From JAJRRA01 sp048636595 (GTDB lineage Bacteria > Pseudomonadota > Gammaproteobacteria > Xanthomonadales > SZUA-36), in contig JAIVWI010000102.1 in NCBI GenBank assembly GCA_048636595.1, positions 1 through 10,837 on the forward strand: a stretch of 10,837 bases of DNA, read 5' to 3'. The notes beneath the pieces were generated by a model. That model saw only the letters and a program-made list of their open reading frames with translations. It did not search any database and was not told the DNA's origin. This document shows positions 1 to 8,088 of the stretch, piece by piece. The position numbers were made by a program, and so were the translations under genes. The stretch's first letter is position 1; each line of letters starts with the position of its first letter.

Positions 1-7
1 GTTATAC

Positions 8-71
8 TGTAGGAGCCCGCTTGCGGGCGAATTATTAGTGTGTGAAATTCGCCCGCAAGCGGGCTCCTACA
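8..71. repeat. REPIN 1: inverted pair of REP palindromes after thyA
   Basis: Two perfect 26-bp inverted arms (8-33 and 46-71) flank a 12-base spacer (34-45). Each arm begins with TGTAGGAG and holds its own short hairpin, GCCCGC-TT-GCGGGC, followed by GA. This is the layout of a REPIN: two inverted REP sequences, each a hairpin preceded by a GTAG-type tetranucleotide. In related bacteria REPs are mobilised in trans by RAYT (Y1 tyrosine) transposases; no RAYT gene is in this window. Both arms carry the same core, so the whole unit can also fold into one long hairpin. The right end overlaps the last 5 bases of thyA, including its stop codon. There is no T-tract, so it is not a canonical intrinsic terminator, though such a stem could protect the 3' end of the lgt-thyA mRNA (inference). 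Confidence 0.85.
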
Positions 72-900
72 CGGCGATCGGCGCCCTGATTGCGGGGTGA
101 CATTGATAATTAACCAGTTCGAAATCCTCGTAACGAAAATCGAACAGGTCTTTTATTTCCGGATTCAGTTTCATCACCGGCAGCGGAAAAGTCTCGCGGC
201 TCAACTGGGTTTGTACCTGGTCCATATGGTTCAGGTAAATGTGCACGTCACCGAAGCTGAGCACAAAGTCGCCTGGCTCCAGGCCCGATACCTGCGCGAT
301 CATCATGGTCAGCAGGGCGTAGGACGCAATATTGAACGGTACACCCAGGAAGACATCCGCACTGCGCTGATACATCTGGCAGCTCAAGCGTCCATTGGCC
401 ACATGAAACTGGAACATCATGTGACAAGGCGGCAAGGCCTGCAATCCGGCCGCCACGTTTTCCAATGGACTACGGGACTCGTCCGGCAGCACTGCCGGAT
501 TCCAGGCCGAAACGATATGCCGGCGCGAATCCGGCCGGGTCTGTAAATCACTGAGCAACTGCGTTACCTGGTCGATGTGCCGGCCATCCGGAGTGATCCA
601 GTTTCGCCACTGGGAACCATATACGGGTCCGAGGTCGCCCTCTTCAGTGGCCCATTCGTCCCAAATGGTGACGCCATTGTCATTCAGGTAGCGGGTATTC
701 GTGTCACCGCTCAGGAACCAGAGCAACTCGTGAACAATGGATCTGAGATGCAGTTTCTTGGTAGTCACGGCGGGAAATCCCTGGCCAAGGTCGAAGCGCA
801 TCTGGTAACCGAACAGGCTGATGGTTCCGGTCCCTGTACGGTCTGATTTACGGCTTCCCTTGTCGAGAATATCCTGCAGGAGATTGAGATAATTTTGCAT
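67..900 (-). CDS. thyA: Thymidylate synthase
   Basis: ThyA methylates dUMP to dTMP with 5,10-methylenetetrahydrofolate, giving dihydrofolate; it is a cytosolic homodimer. The 277-residue product is full length. Recognisable residues are R21 in KSDRTGTGT, the partner-subunit phosphate arginines R126-R127 in DSRRH, the catalytic cysteine C159 in LPPCH, QRSADVFLGVPFN (R179, S180, D182, N190) for phosphate and dUMP binding, H220 and Y222 in DVHIYLNH, and the typical C-terminus IRAPIAV. Compared with the 264-residue E. coli enzyme it has about 13 extra residues (DESRSPLENVAAG, near 140-152) just before the catalytic cysteine; I recall this insert in other proteobacterial ThyA proteins. It lies 39 bases downstream of lgt on the same strand, as in the E. 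coli lgt-thyA operon. No clear Shine-Dalgarno is seen before the ATG, only a purine-rich AGAAAAAAAT. The TAG stop lies inside REPIN 1. Confidence 0.98.
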   Translation of the reverse strand: MQNYLNLLQDILDKGSRKSDRTGTGTISLFGYQMRFDLGQGFPAVTTKKLHLRSIVHELLWFLSGDTNTRYLNDNGVTIWDEWATEEGDLGPVYGSQWRNWITPDGRHIDQVTQLLSDLQTRPDSRRHIVSAWNPAVLPDESRSPLENVAAGLQALPPCHMMFQFHVANGRLSCQMYQRSADVFLGVPFNIASYALLTMMIAQVSGLEPGDFVLSFGDVHIYLNHMDQVQTQLSRETFPLPVMKLNPEIKDLFDFRYEDFELVNYQCHPAIRAPIAV

Positions 901-939
901 ATTTTTTTCTAAAATAATGTGCCAAAAATCCGGGGAAAA

Positions 940-1815
940 TCAATCCGGGGCTTCAGCTCCGCGCCCGGCTTTACGATAGGCAAACGCCATGATAATTACA
1001 CCGGCTGCGATCATCGGTGTTGATAAAACCATGCCCATGGTCAACCAGTCACCGGTGATGTAACCGATATGTACATCGGGTTCACGGAAGAATTCTGCCA
1101 TAAAACGGAAACAGCCGTAGCCGATCAGGAACAGCCCCGAAACGGCAGCGGCAGGGCGCGGTTTTCTTGAGTAAAACGCCAGCAGCAGGAAAAGCAGAAA
1201 ACCCTCCCCGAATGCCTGGTACAACTGGCTGGGATGACGTGCCAGGTGATCCAGTGAACCATTCGCCCAGGCCGCACGGAGTGCTTCAGATTGCCAGCCG
1301 CCTGCTTGAATGGAGTTGGGAAATATCATGGCCCAGGGCACGTCAGTGGTCCGTCCCCACAGTTCCCCGCCGATAAAGTTTCCGAGCCGCCCCAGGCCAA
1401 GGCCAACCGGTACCAGGGGTGCGGCAAAGTCCGCCACTTGCCAGAACGTTCTTCCCGTTCGCCGGCCAAACCACCACATGGCGACGATGACACCGATCAG
1501 GCCGCCATGAAAAGACATGCCTCCCTGGGTGATCTTGAATAAGAACAAGGGATCCTGCAGGAAGCTGTCCAGACTATAGAAAAATACATAACCAAGACGT
1601 CCGCCCAATACCACTCCAACCATGCCGTAGAACAGGATGTCACCCACCTCCTGCGGGCTCCAGCCCCACCAGGTCCTGTTTTTGGCCACCCAGTTTCCAG
1701 CTGCCCAGAAAAACAGGAAGGCCAGCAAATACATGATCCCGTACCAGTGCACGTCGAAAGGCCCCAGCGAAAAAACGACCGGGTCAATGGCGATAAAGGG
1801 ATATTCAGGCTGCAT
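940..1815 (-). CDS. lgt: Phosphatidylglycerol--prolipoprotein diacylglyceryl transferase
   Basis: Lgt is the inner-membrane enzyme that moves diacylglycerol from phosphatidylglycerol to the lipobox cysteine of prolipoproteins, the first step of lipoprotein maturation. The 291-residue product has about seven hydrophobic segments. It shows HWYGIMYL (23-30), H103 in SFHGGLIGV, the Lgt signature GRLGNFIGGELWG (142-154) with R143 and N146, HPSQLYQA (194-201), and FRFMAEFFREPD with R237 and E241. These match E. coli H103, R143, N146, R239 and E243. The usual Asn after GNFI is Gly here, at 149. The start is chosen because the N-terminus aligns with E. coli Lgt within one residue; no good Shine-Dalgarno precedes it. 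It is first in the lgt-thyA operon and is divergent from a lipoprotein gene, a plausible substrate. Confidence 0.97.
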   Translation of the reverse strand: MQPEYPFIAIDPVVFSLGPFDVHWYGIMYLLAFLFFWAAGNWVAKNRTWWGWSPQEVGDILFYGMVGVVLGGRLGYVFFYSLDSFLQDPLFLFKITQGGMSFHGGLIGVIVAMWWFGRRTGRTFWQVADFAAPLVPVGLGLGRLGNFIGGELWGRTTDVPWAMIFPNSIQAGGWQSEALRAAWANGSLDHLARHPSQLYQAFGEGFLLFLLLAFYSRKPRPAAAVSGLFLIGYGCFRFMAEFFREPDVHIGYITGDWLTMGMVLSTPMIAAGVIIMAFAYRKAGRGAEAPD

Positions 1816-2010
1816 TTGTGACGTGTAAAATCAGTTTCTTTGAAAGGCCGTGGCAGCATATGACAGCGGCTCAAGGGTAGCAAGTGCAAATGTAAAAGCT
1901 CCAACAAACCATCGAAACAGAATGTTCCGGGCGACAGGAGATGACTGGGTGAAGACTTTAGCCCACAATATGCGTCACAATTCGACACACATGCAAATTT
2001 CAGCAATTGA

Positions 2011-2020
2011 GAGGGTATCC
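2011..2020 (+). promoter_or_regulatory. Ribosome binding site deciding the GTG start of the M49 lipoprotein
   Basis: GAGGG at 2011-2015, preceded by GA, lies 5-6 bases before the GTG at 2021. This is a good Shine-Dalgarno match at normal spacing. The in-frame ATG at 1991 has no such motif, and neither does the far upstream frame opening near 1850. Starting at 2021 also puts a lipoprotein signal at the extreme N-terminus. No convincing sigma-70 promoter was found in the 1816-2010 divergent spacer: a TTGAAA at 1840-1845 has no -10 element at suitable spacing. Confidence 0.7.
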
Positions 2021-4111
2021 GTGAAGATATTTTTTGCCATTTCCATGGCTTTGTTACTCACCGCCTGCGATCAGGATCGGGCGCCGGCAGCAACTCCAGA
2101 CAAGCCACCACAATCAGAAGTCAGCCAGCCAACGCCAGCTCCAGATCAGGCCACGCAGGTAGAAGTTGACCGTTTCGCCGACATTCAGATTTTGACCTAT
2201 GAAGTACCCGGCTTCGATGAACTTTCATTACAGGAAAAGAAACTGGTCTATTACCTGTCTCAGGCTGCTCTGGCAGGCAGGGATATCATTTACGATCAGA
2301 ATTACGAGCACAATTTGCGAATTCGTAAATTGCTGTCTGCTGTCGTGTCATCCTACAGCGGCGACCGGGATAGCGAGAACTACACCAAACTGCTGGAATA
2401 CGCCAAACGCGTCTGGTTTGCCAACGGCATACACCATCATGCTTCTTCAGACAAAATGCTGCCGGGTTTCACGCCCGAAGCCCTGGCCGAAATGGTCGGG
2501 CAAAGCGATGAATCGCAATTGCCCCTTGAGGAAGGCCAGACAAGCGAAGATCTCCTGGCGATTTTACATGATCCCATTTTTGATCCGGACACTGCCGCCA
2601 AGAAGGTAAACCTCAGTCCTGATATCGATCAATTACTTGGTTCTGCTACGAACTATTACCGTGACGTAACTGCGGCCGAGGCGGCTGCTTTCTACGCTGG
2701 CAAGATCGATATTGATCCGGAGCGCCCCGTCTCCTGGGGATTGAATTCCCAGTTGGCAAAAATTGACGGTAAGCTGGTCGAGAGAACCTGGAAAGTGGGC
2801 GGAATGTACAGCCCCGCCATCGAACAGATTTCCTACTGGCTCGAATTGGCGGCCACGGTTGCGGAAAATGATTTGCAGCGGGACTGGATTGAGAAACTCA
2901 TTATTTATTACCAAAGCGGTGATCTGAAAGACTATGACGATTACAACATCGCCTGGGTTAAGGATACAGATTCGCGTGTCGACACGATTAACGGTTTTAC
3001 CGAGGTATACGGCGATCCTCTTGGATATCGCGGGGCCTGGGAATCGATGGTCTCCATTCGGGACCTGGCCGCGACTCATCGCATTTCAACGATTGGCGAA
3101 CAGGCTCAGTGGTTCGAAGACAATGCACCCATCATGGATGAGCACAAGAAAGAGAGCGTGGTCGGCATCTCTGCCAAAGTCATTACCGTTGTAATGGAAG
3201 GGGGTGACGCGGCGCCGTCAACACCGATTGGCGTGAACTTGCCAAACGCCAACTGGATACGCAAGGAGCATGGCTCGAAGTCCGTGACGCTGGGTAACAT
3301 CATGGAGGCTTACGAGGTTGCCAAGACTGCCAGCGGACTGAGTGATGAGTTTGCCTATACCGAAGAGGAAAAAGAGCTGTCCAGGAAATACGGCGCCCTG
3401 GCTTCATTACTGGATACCGACTTGCACGAGGTGATTGGGCATGCATCGGGTCAGATTAATCCCGGCGTGGGTACACCAAAGGAAACACTGAAAAGTTATG
3501 CCTCAACGCTTGAAGAAGCACGAGCGGACCTGGTGGGCCTCTACTTCATCATGGACCCGAAACTTATCGAACTCGGTCTCGTCCCCTCGCTGGATGTAGG
3601 CAAGACTTCGTATGATTCCAATATCCGCAATGGACTCCAGCTTCAATTAAGACGCATTGAACCGGGCAACGATATCGAAGAAGCACACATGCGCAATCGT
3701 CAACTCATCGCTACCTGGACGTATGAAAAAGGTCTTGAAACCAACGTCATCGAAAAAGTCACCGAGAATGGCAAAACCTATTTCGTCATACGCGACTATG
3801 AGGCCCTGCGCGTGCTGTTTGGCGAGTTGCTGCGGGAAATTCAACGCATCAAGTCAGAGGGTGACTACCCTGCAGCCCAGGCGTTGGTTGAAACCTATGG
3901 CGTAAAAGTTGACCAGGAAATGCTGCAGGAAGTTCTCGAACGGATTGCCCCGCTCAATATCGCTTCCTATGCAGGGTTCATGCAGCCTCGCCTGATACCG
4001 GTCGAAGAAAATGGCGAAATCATCGATATCAAGATTGAGTACAGCGACGACTTTCCCGGGCAAATGCTGGAATATGAAAAGAAATATGCATTGCTGCCAG
4101 TGATTAATTAA
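2021..4111 (+). CDS. M49 family metallopeptidase (dipeptidyl-peptidase III-like), predicted lipoprotein
   Basis: DPP III enzymes are zinc exopeptidases that remove dipeptides from the N-terminus of short peptides. With the GTG start the product is 696 residues. Residues 1-16 form a short lipoprotein signal ending in the lipobox L-T-A-C16, followed by a Pro/Gln-rich linker to about residue 46. The zinc motif HEVIGH is at 469-474 (H469, E470, H474) and the third ligand lies in EEARAD (E498/E499). The stretch around AHMRNRQLI also fits bacterial M49 proteins. Human and yeast enzymes are cytosolic, whereas this one should be exported and lipidated at C16. Asp at +2 and Gln at +3 resemble the Lol-avoidance signal of enterobacteria, which would keep it in the inner membrane facing the periplasm (inference). 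Most M49 motifs read HELLGH or HECLGH, so HEVIGH is a mild variant. Dipeptidyl specificity is untested; family assignment is secure. Confidence 0.93.
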   Translation: MKIFFAISMALLLTACDQDRAPAATPDKPPQSEVSQPTPAPDQATQVEVDRFADIQILTYEVPGFDELSLQEKKLVYYLSQAALAGRDIIYDQNYEHNLRIRKLLSAVVSSYSGDRDSENYTKLLEYAKRVWFANGIHHHASSDKMLPGFTPEALAEMVGQSDESQLPLEEGQTSEDLLAILHDPIFDPDTAAKKVNLSPDIDQLLGSATNYYRDVTAAEAAAFYAGKIDIDPERPVSWGLNSQLAKIDGKLVERTWKVGGMYSPAIEQISYWLELAATVAENDLQRDWIEKLIIYYQSGDLKDYDDYNIAWVKDTDSRVDTINGFTEVYGDPLGYRGAWESMVSIRDLAATHRISTIGEQAQWFEDNAPIMDEHKKESVVGISAKVITVVMEGGDAAPSTPIGVNLPNANWIRKEHGSKSVTLGNIMEAYEVAKTASGLSDEFAYTEEEKELSRKYGALASLLDTDLHEVIGHASGQINPGVGTPKETLKSYASTLEEARADLVGLYFIMDPKLIELGLVPSLDVGKTSYDSNIRNGLQLQLRRIEPGNDIEEAHMRNRQLIATWTYEKGLETNVIEKVTENGKTYFVIRDYEALRVLFGELLREIQRIKSEGDYPAAQALVETYGVKVDQEMLQEVLERIAPLNIASYAGFMQPRLIPVEENGEIIDIKIEYSDDFPGQMLEYEKKYALLPVIN

Positions 4112-4121
4112 GTTATCAGAA

Positions 4122-6218
4122 ATGAATCGATTGCCTGAAGAAAGCAGTCTTTACCTGCTACAGCATGCTGAAAACCCGGTGCACTGGCATCCCTGGTGTG
4201 ATGCAGCACTGGACGCTGCAAGGGAGAAAGATCGCCCCATTTTGCTGTCCATAGGTTACAGCGCCTGTCATTGGTGTCACGTGATGGCTCACGAGTCATT
4301 CGAAGATGAAGAGACCGCCCGCCTGATGAACGATTTATTCATCAATATCAAGGTGGACCGTGAGGAGCGGCCAGATCTGGATCGAATCTATCAGTTGTCA
4401 CACCAGTTATTGACAGGGCGCGGCGGTGGCTGGCCGCTGACCGTGTTCCTCGACCCGGTCGAGCACATTCCGTTTTTCGCGGGCACCTACTTCCCCCCGG
4501 AACCGCGATATGGCATGCCCTCATTCCGGGACCTGCTCTCCCGTGTCCGCCAGTGGTACGACCAGAACCGCGACGAAGTTATGGGACAGAACAGTAAACT
4601 GCGCGAAGCCATAACAGCCATTAACCAGCCCATGGTCACTTCAGGCCCTGAGGCAGCAGGGAATCGAGAAGTAGTAATCCTGGAAGCTGCAACCCAACAG
4701 CTGCTTTCCAGGCATGACCCGGTAAACGGCGGTTATGGGGATGCTCCCAAGTTTCCCCAGGCGCCATTGCTCAGTGCGGTAAGCGCTCTGGGCAGCCATG
4801 CCTCTGAAACAGGCGGCGCACTCCTGGCGAAGAGCCTTGAGTTCACCCTGGAAACCATGGCTCGCAGCGGTCTGAGGGACCACCTCGACGGCGGGTTTTT
4901 CCGTTACTGTGTCGATGCCACCTGGACCATCCCGCATTTTGAAAAAATGCTTTACGACAACGCCATGCTTCTGCCCCTTTATGCCGAAGGCGCAAAACGC
5001 TGGAACAGTCCGGTCATGAAGGAGGCAGCAGAGGGAATCGCAAGCTGGCTCCAGGCGTCCATGCGTCATGAAACCGGAGGGTATTCGGCCAGCATCGATG
5101 CCGATGCAGGTGGCGAGGAAGGCAGCTTTCATGTCTGGCACAAAGATGAAATTGGTGAATTGCTGCCGGAACCCTCACGGCAAATATTTTGCAAGAGTTA
5201 CGGTCTGGACCAGGCGCCGAATTTCGAGGGCAAGGCCTGGCACCTGGTCAGACAGCGCTCTGTGGGGGAGCTTGCAAAGGCTTCCGGTGATTCCGAACTG
5301 CTTATTGAGCAGGCACTGGAAAAAGCCCGTTCGGTGCTGGTTTCGGTCCGTGAAAAACGGGTGCACCCGGCACTGGATAGCAAGCGGCTCACATCGTGGA
5401 ATGCGTTATTGGCGGAAGGTTTTGTGCGCGCGGGACGGGCCCTGGGCCGGGATGACTGGCTGGAGTCAGCTGATCAAATCATTCAGTTTATTTACCGCGA
5501 GGCCTGGGATGGTGAACGCCTGTTCGCAGTCTACAACGCAGGCGAGGCAAAATTTGAGGCCTACCTGGACGATTACGCCTGGCTTCTCAATGCCATCATG
5601 CTGTTTTTACAGGCCAGATGGAAAGACGAGTACCTGCACTTTGCAACACTGCTTGGTGATGCACTGCTTACCCGCTTTCAGGACCCGGAGCATGGCGGTT
5701 TCTTCTTTAGCGATGCGGCCGTGGAAGTCCCGATTGCCAGGAGCATGATATTCCAGGACGATGCAACACCGGCGGGCAATGCCATTGCCGTCAGTGCATT
5801 ACAGAAACTGGGCGTTTTGACCGGAGAGCTTGAGTATACCGATGCTGCGCAACGCTGCCTGGCTCGCGGCATGGATTTACTCGGGCAAAGCCCCCTGGCC
5901 TGCGCCAGCCTGCTGCCAGTGCTGCAGGAGTCGGTGAATCCGCGGCCCCACATCATTATTTCAGGAACAGACGCCCGGCAATGCGAAGAACTGAAACAAT
6001 GGGTAAGCACCGGCTATCAGGTAGACTGCTACGTGATTGGCCAGGCAAAAGACTCATTGCCCGGAATTCTGTCAGAATACCGTTCCAGTGAGCCAGTAAC
6101 CGCGTGGGTCTGTCATGGCATGCAGTGTATGCCGCCGGCGGAGTCGCGCGAAACGCTTGAACAACGACTGGAAGAAGCAGGCGGTTCCCGGCATCGGGAC
6201 GGGACAGGCCCAAAATAA
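4122..6218 (+). CDS. DUF255 thioredoxin-domain protein (YyaL / SPATA20 family)
   Basis: The 698-residue product matches the widespread YyaL/SPATA20 family, whose biochemical role is not settled. The N-terminal thioredoxin-like domain (about 1-160) opens with the family sequence NRLPEESSLYLLQHAENPV and carries a CxxC in SACHWCHVMAHESF (C49, C52), followed by GGGWPLTVFLDP and FFAGTYFPPEP. The rest resembles the (alpha/alpha)6 barrel of N-acylglucosamine 2-epimerases, with family blocks GGYGDAPKFPQ, DGGFFRYCVDATW, IPHFEKMLYDNA, DADAGGEEGSFHVW, LTSWNALLAEGF, YLDDYAWLL and DDATPAGNAIAV. No signal peptide is present, so it is probably cytosolic. Length is normal and intact. It begins 10 bases after the peptidase stop, which suggests co-transcription, although the ribosome site is weak. 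A redox or sugar-related role would be a guess. Confidence 0.93.
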   Translation: MNRLPEESSLYLLQHAENPVHWHPWCDAALDAAREKDRPILLSIGYSACHWCHVMAHESFEDEETARLMNDLFINIKVDREERPDLDRIYQLSHQLLTGRGGGWPLTVFLDPVEHIPFFAGTYFPPEPRYGMPSFRDLLSRVRQWYDQNRDEVMGQNSKLREAITAINQPMVTSGPEAAGNREVVILEAATQQLLSRHDPVNGGYGDAPKFPQAPLLSAVSALGSHASETGGALLAKSLEFTLETMARSGLRDHLDGGFFRYCVDATWTIPHFEKMLYDNAMLLPLYAEGAKRWNSPVMKEAAEGIASWLQASMRHETGGYSASIDADAGGEEGSFHVWHKDEIGELLPEPSRQIFCKSYGLDQAPNFEGKAWHLVRQRSVGELAKASGDSELLIEQALEKARSVLVSVREKRVHPALDSKRLTSWNALLAEGFVRAGRALGRDDWLESADQIIQFIYREAWDGERLFAVYNAGEAKFEAYLDDYAWLLNAIMLFLQARWKDEYLHFATLLGDALLTRFQDPEHGGFFFSDAAVEVPIARSMIFQDDATPAGNAIAVSALQKLGVLTGELEYTDAAQRCLARGMDLLGQSPLACASLLPVLQESVNPRPHIIISGTDARQCEELKQWVSTGYQVDCYVIGQAKDSLPGILSEYRSSEPVTAWVCHGMQCMPPAESRETLEQRLEEAGGSRHRDGTGPK

Positions 6219-6247
6219 ACTGAAGGGACAAGATTGCCGGGATAAAT

Positions 6248-8077
6248 ATGCTGGAACTCGCACTCCCCAATACACACGCACTGGCCGTGATGATATTGAT
6301 CTTCGGCGCCCTGGTCCTGTTCACCCGAGAAACCATTCCACTGCAGACAACAAGCCTGGTGGTACTGGTCACCATTACCGTCGGCTTTACACTGTTCCCA
6401 TTCGAAGCAGATGGCAAGGTACTGCAGGCCAGCGATTTCTTCCTTGGATTCGGCAACAAGGCCCTGGTTGCGGTTTGTGGACTGATGCTGGTTGGCCAGG
6501 GCCTGATCCGCACCGGTGCGCTGGAACCAGTCGGCCGTTTCCTGGCCAGGCTGTGGCGCAGGGCTCCGGCCGTTTCCCTGTTATTTACCATCCTGATTAC
6601 CGCGATACTGAGCGCTTTCATCAATAACACCCCTATCGTCGTTTTGATGCTTCCCATTCTGATCGGTGTTTCAATGCGAACCGGCGCTTCACCTTCCGGA
6701 ACGCTGATCCCGATGGGATTTGCCAGCATCATGGGCGGCATGGCGACCACCATTGGCACATCAACCAACCTGCTGGTGGTCAACGTGGCCGCTGACATGG
6801 GCATGGATGAATTCAGCATGTTCGATTTTCTTGGCCCCGCGGTCATTGCCGGATTTTTTGGGGCAATTTACCTGTGGCTGGTCGCGCCCCGGTTGATCCC
6901 CGAACGCCAGCCACCGATGAGTGGAAAAGTTTCCCGGGTCTACACTGCCCAGATCAGGCTGGACAAGGGCAGCCCGGTGGTCGGAAAAACCCTGGCGGAA
7001 GCCATCTTGAGGGCCGGTGAAGGCATCAGGGTCGAAACGGTTCAGCGCGGACAAGGCGTGTTCATTAATCCGCTGCCCGACGTCAGACTCAAAGAGGGTG
7101 ATCGCATCACAACCAGCGATACGCAGAGCAATCTCAGGGAATTTGCAAGAATCCTTGGCGGCACATTGTTTTCCGGTGACCATGCTGTCGACGCAGCACA
7201 CCCGCTCAGTCACGAAGGGCTGCAGATCGCCGAAGTGGTAATCACGCCCGCTTCCAGGCTCAGCGGTGTACGCATCGGTGATGCCCGGCTGCGCTCCCGA
7301 TACGGTCTCCGGCTGCTTGCATTCAACCGTTTCGAGGGTTCGCAGGAGCGCAAATCGCCCGGGCTGGATGAAATGCAGTTGAGGTCGGGCGACGTGTTGC
7401 TGGTCCAATCTACACCGGAAAACCTGTCCGAACTCAAGGAAACAGCGGACTTCCTCGTACTGGATGGCAGTATCCAGTTGCCCAGTACCCGCAAAGCCCC
7501 GATTGCCCTGGCCACCATCCTTGGCGTCGTACTACTGGCTGCCCTGGACGTAATGCCCATCGAAGTGAGCGCAATACTGGGTTTCCTGGTACTGATGGTG
7601 ACCGGGTGTCTGAACTGGAAAGACGCCATGAACGCGCTCAGCTCGCAGGTTATCCTGATCATTGTCTCATCACTGGCCATGGGCGCTGCATTGCTCAAGA
7701 CCGGCGGCGCCGATTACCTGGCGAAGCTATTCGTCTACATTACATTCGGCGCGCCTCCGTCCGTCGTGCTGGGCGGCCTGATGCTGATGATGGGCATCCT
7801 GACCAATATTGTTTCCAACAACGCGGCCGCGGTGATCGGAACGCCCATCGCTATCGGAATTGCCCAGCGGCTGGGGATGCCGCTGGAACCCTTTGTGCTG
7901 GCCGTGCTGTTTGGCGCCAACCTCAGTTTCGTCACACCGATGGCCTACCAGACCAATATTCTTATAATGAATGCCGCCGGCTACAAGTTCAGTGATTTCG
8001 TACGCGTGGGTCTGCCATTGGCCGTTGGTCTGTGGATCGTACTGACACTGGTGCTGGTGTGGGCCTATGGCATTTAA
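6248..8077 (+). CDS. SLC13-family permease with two RCK-C (TrkA-C) domains
   Basis: This is a polytopic inner-membrane anion/cation symporter of the SLC13/DASS type. The 609 residues show an N-terminal membrane half (about 10-215) with FINNTPIVVLMLP (124-136) and the SNT-type motif TTIGTSTNLLVV (167-178). A cytoplasmic insert (about 222-405) holds two RCK-C domains: QIRLDKGSPVVGKTLAEA (first) and ITPASRLSGVRIGDARLRSR (second). A C-terminal membrane half (about 417-608) has the second SNT motif SNNAAAVIGTP (523-533) and TPMAYQTN. Family members carry sulfate, di- or tricarboxylates or other anions; the sequence does not reveal the substrate. RCK-C domains commonly sense small ligands, so gating by a cytosolic molecule is likely. 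It lies 29 bases after the DUF255 gene; GGGA at 6239-6242 is a weak ribosome site. Two REPINs follow. Confidence 0.93.
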   Translation: MLELALPNTHALAVMILIFGALVLFTRETIPLQTTSLVVLVTITVGFTLFPFEADGKVLQASDFFLGFGNKALVAVCGLMLVGQGLIRTGALEPVGRFLARLWRRAPAVSLLFTILITAILSAFINNTPIVVLMLPILIGVSMRTGASPSGTLIPMGFASIMGGMATTIGTSTNLLVVNVAADMGMDEFSMFDFLGPAVIAGFFGAIYLWLVAPRLIPERQPPMSGKVSRVYTAQIRLDKGSPVVGKTLAEAILRAGEGIRVETVQRGQGVFINPLPDVRLKEGDRITTSDTQSNLREFARILGGTLFSGDHAVDAAHPLSHEGLQIAEVVITPASRLSGVRIGDARLRSRYGLRLLAFNRFEGSQERKSPGLDEMQLRSGDVLLVQSTPENLSELKETADFLVLDGSIQLPSTRKAPIALATILGVVLLAALDVMPIEVSAILGFLVLMVTGCLNWKDAMNALSSQVILIIVSSLAMGAALLKTGGADYLAKLFVYITFGAPPSVVLGGLMLMMGILTNIVSNNAAAVIGTPIAIGIAQRLGMPLEPFVLAVLFGANLSFVTPMAYQTNILIMNAAGYKFSDFVRVGLPLAVGLWIVLTLVLVWAYGI

Positions 8078-8088
8078 GTGCTCCCCAA

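Noticed and set aside
97..546. 149-residue open frame on the plus strand
   Set aside because: Antisense shadow of thyA, with no ribosome site or recognisable protein features; the minus-strand ThyA match is unambiguous.
927..950. Direct repeat AATCCGGGG around the lgt stop
   Set aside because: Two 9-base copies 15 bases apart without symmetry or a known site; could easily be chance.
1497..2006. 169-residue minus-strand frame overlapping the lgt start and divergent spacer
   Set aside because: Out-of-frame shadow of lgt for most of its length; low-complexity Cys/Leu/His-rich composition and no family motif.
1816..2010. Promoters for the divergent lgt and M49 genes
   Set aside because: A TTGAAA at 1840-1845 lacks a -10 box at acceptable spacing, and no convincing pair was seen on the minus strand. 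A promoter must exist near here but cannot be placed from sequence alone.
5068..5748. 226-residue plus-strand frame inside the DUF255 gene
   Set aside because: Shifted frame of an intact gene; Arg/Pro/Trp-rich with no motif, and no frameshift in the host gene.
5956..6846. 296-residue minus-strand frame
   Set aside because: Antisense to the DUF255 3' end and the SLC13 5' half, both strongly supported by motifs; composition is typical of an antisense shadow.
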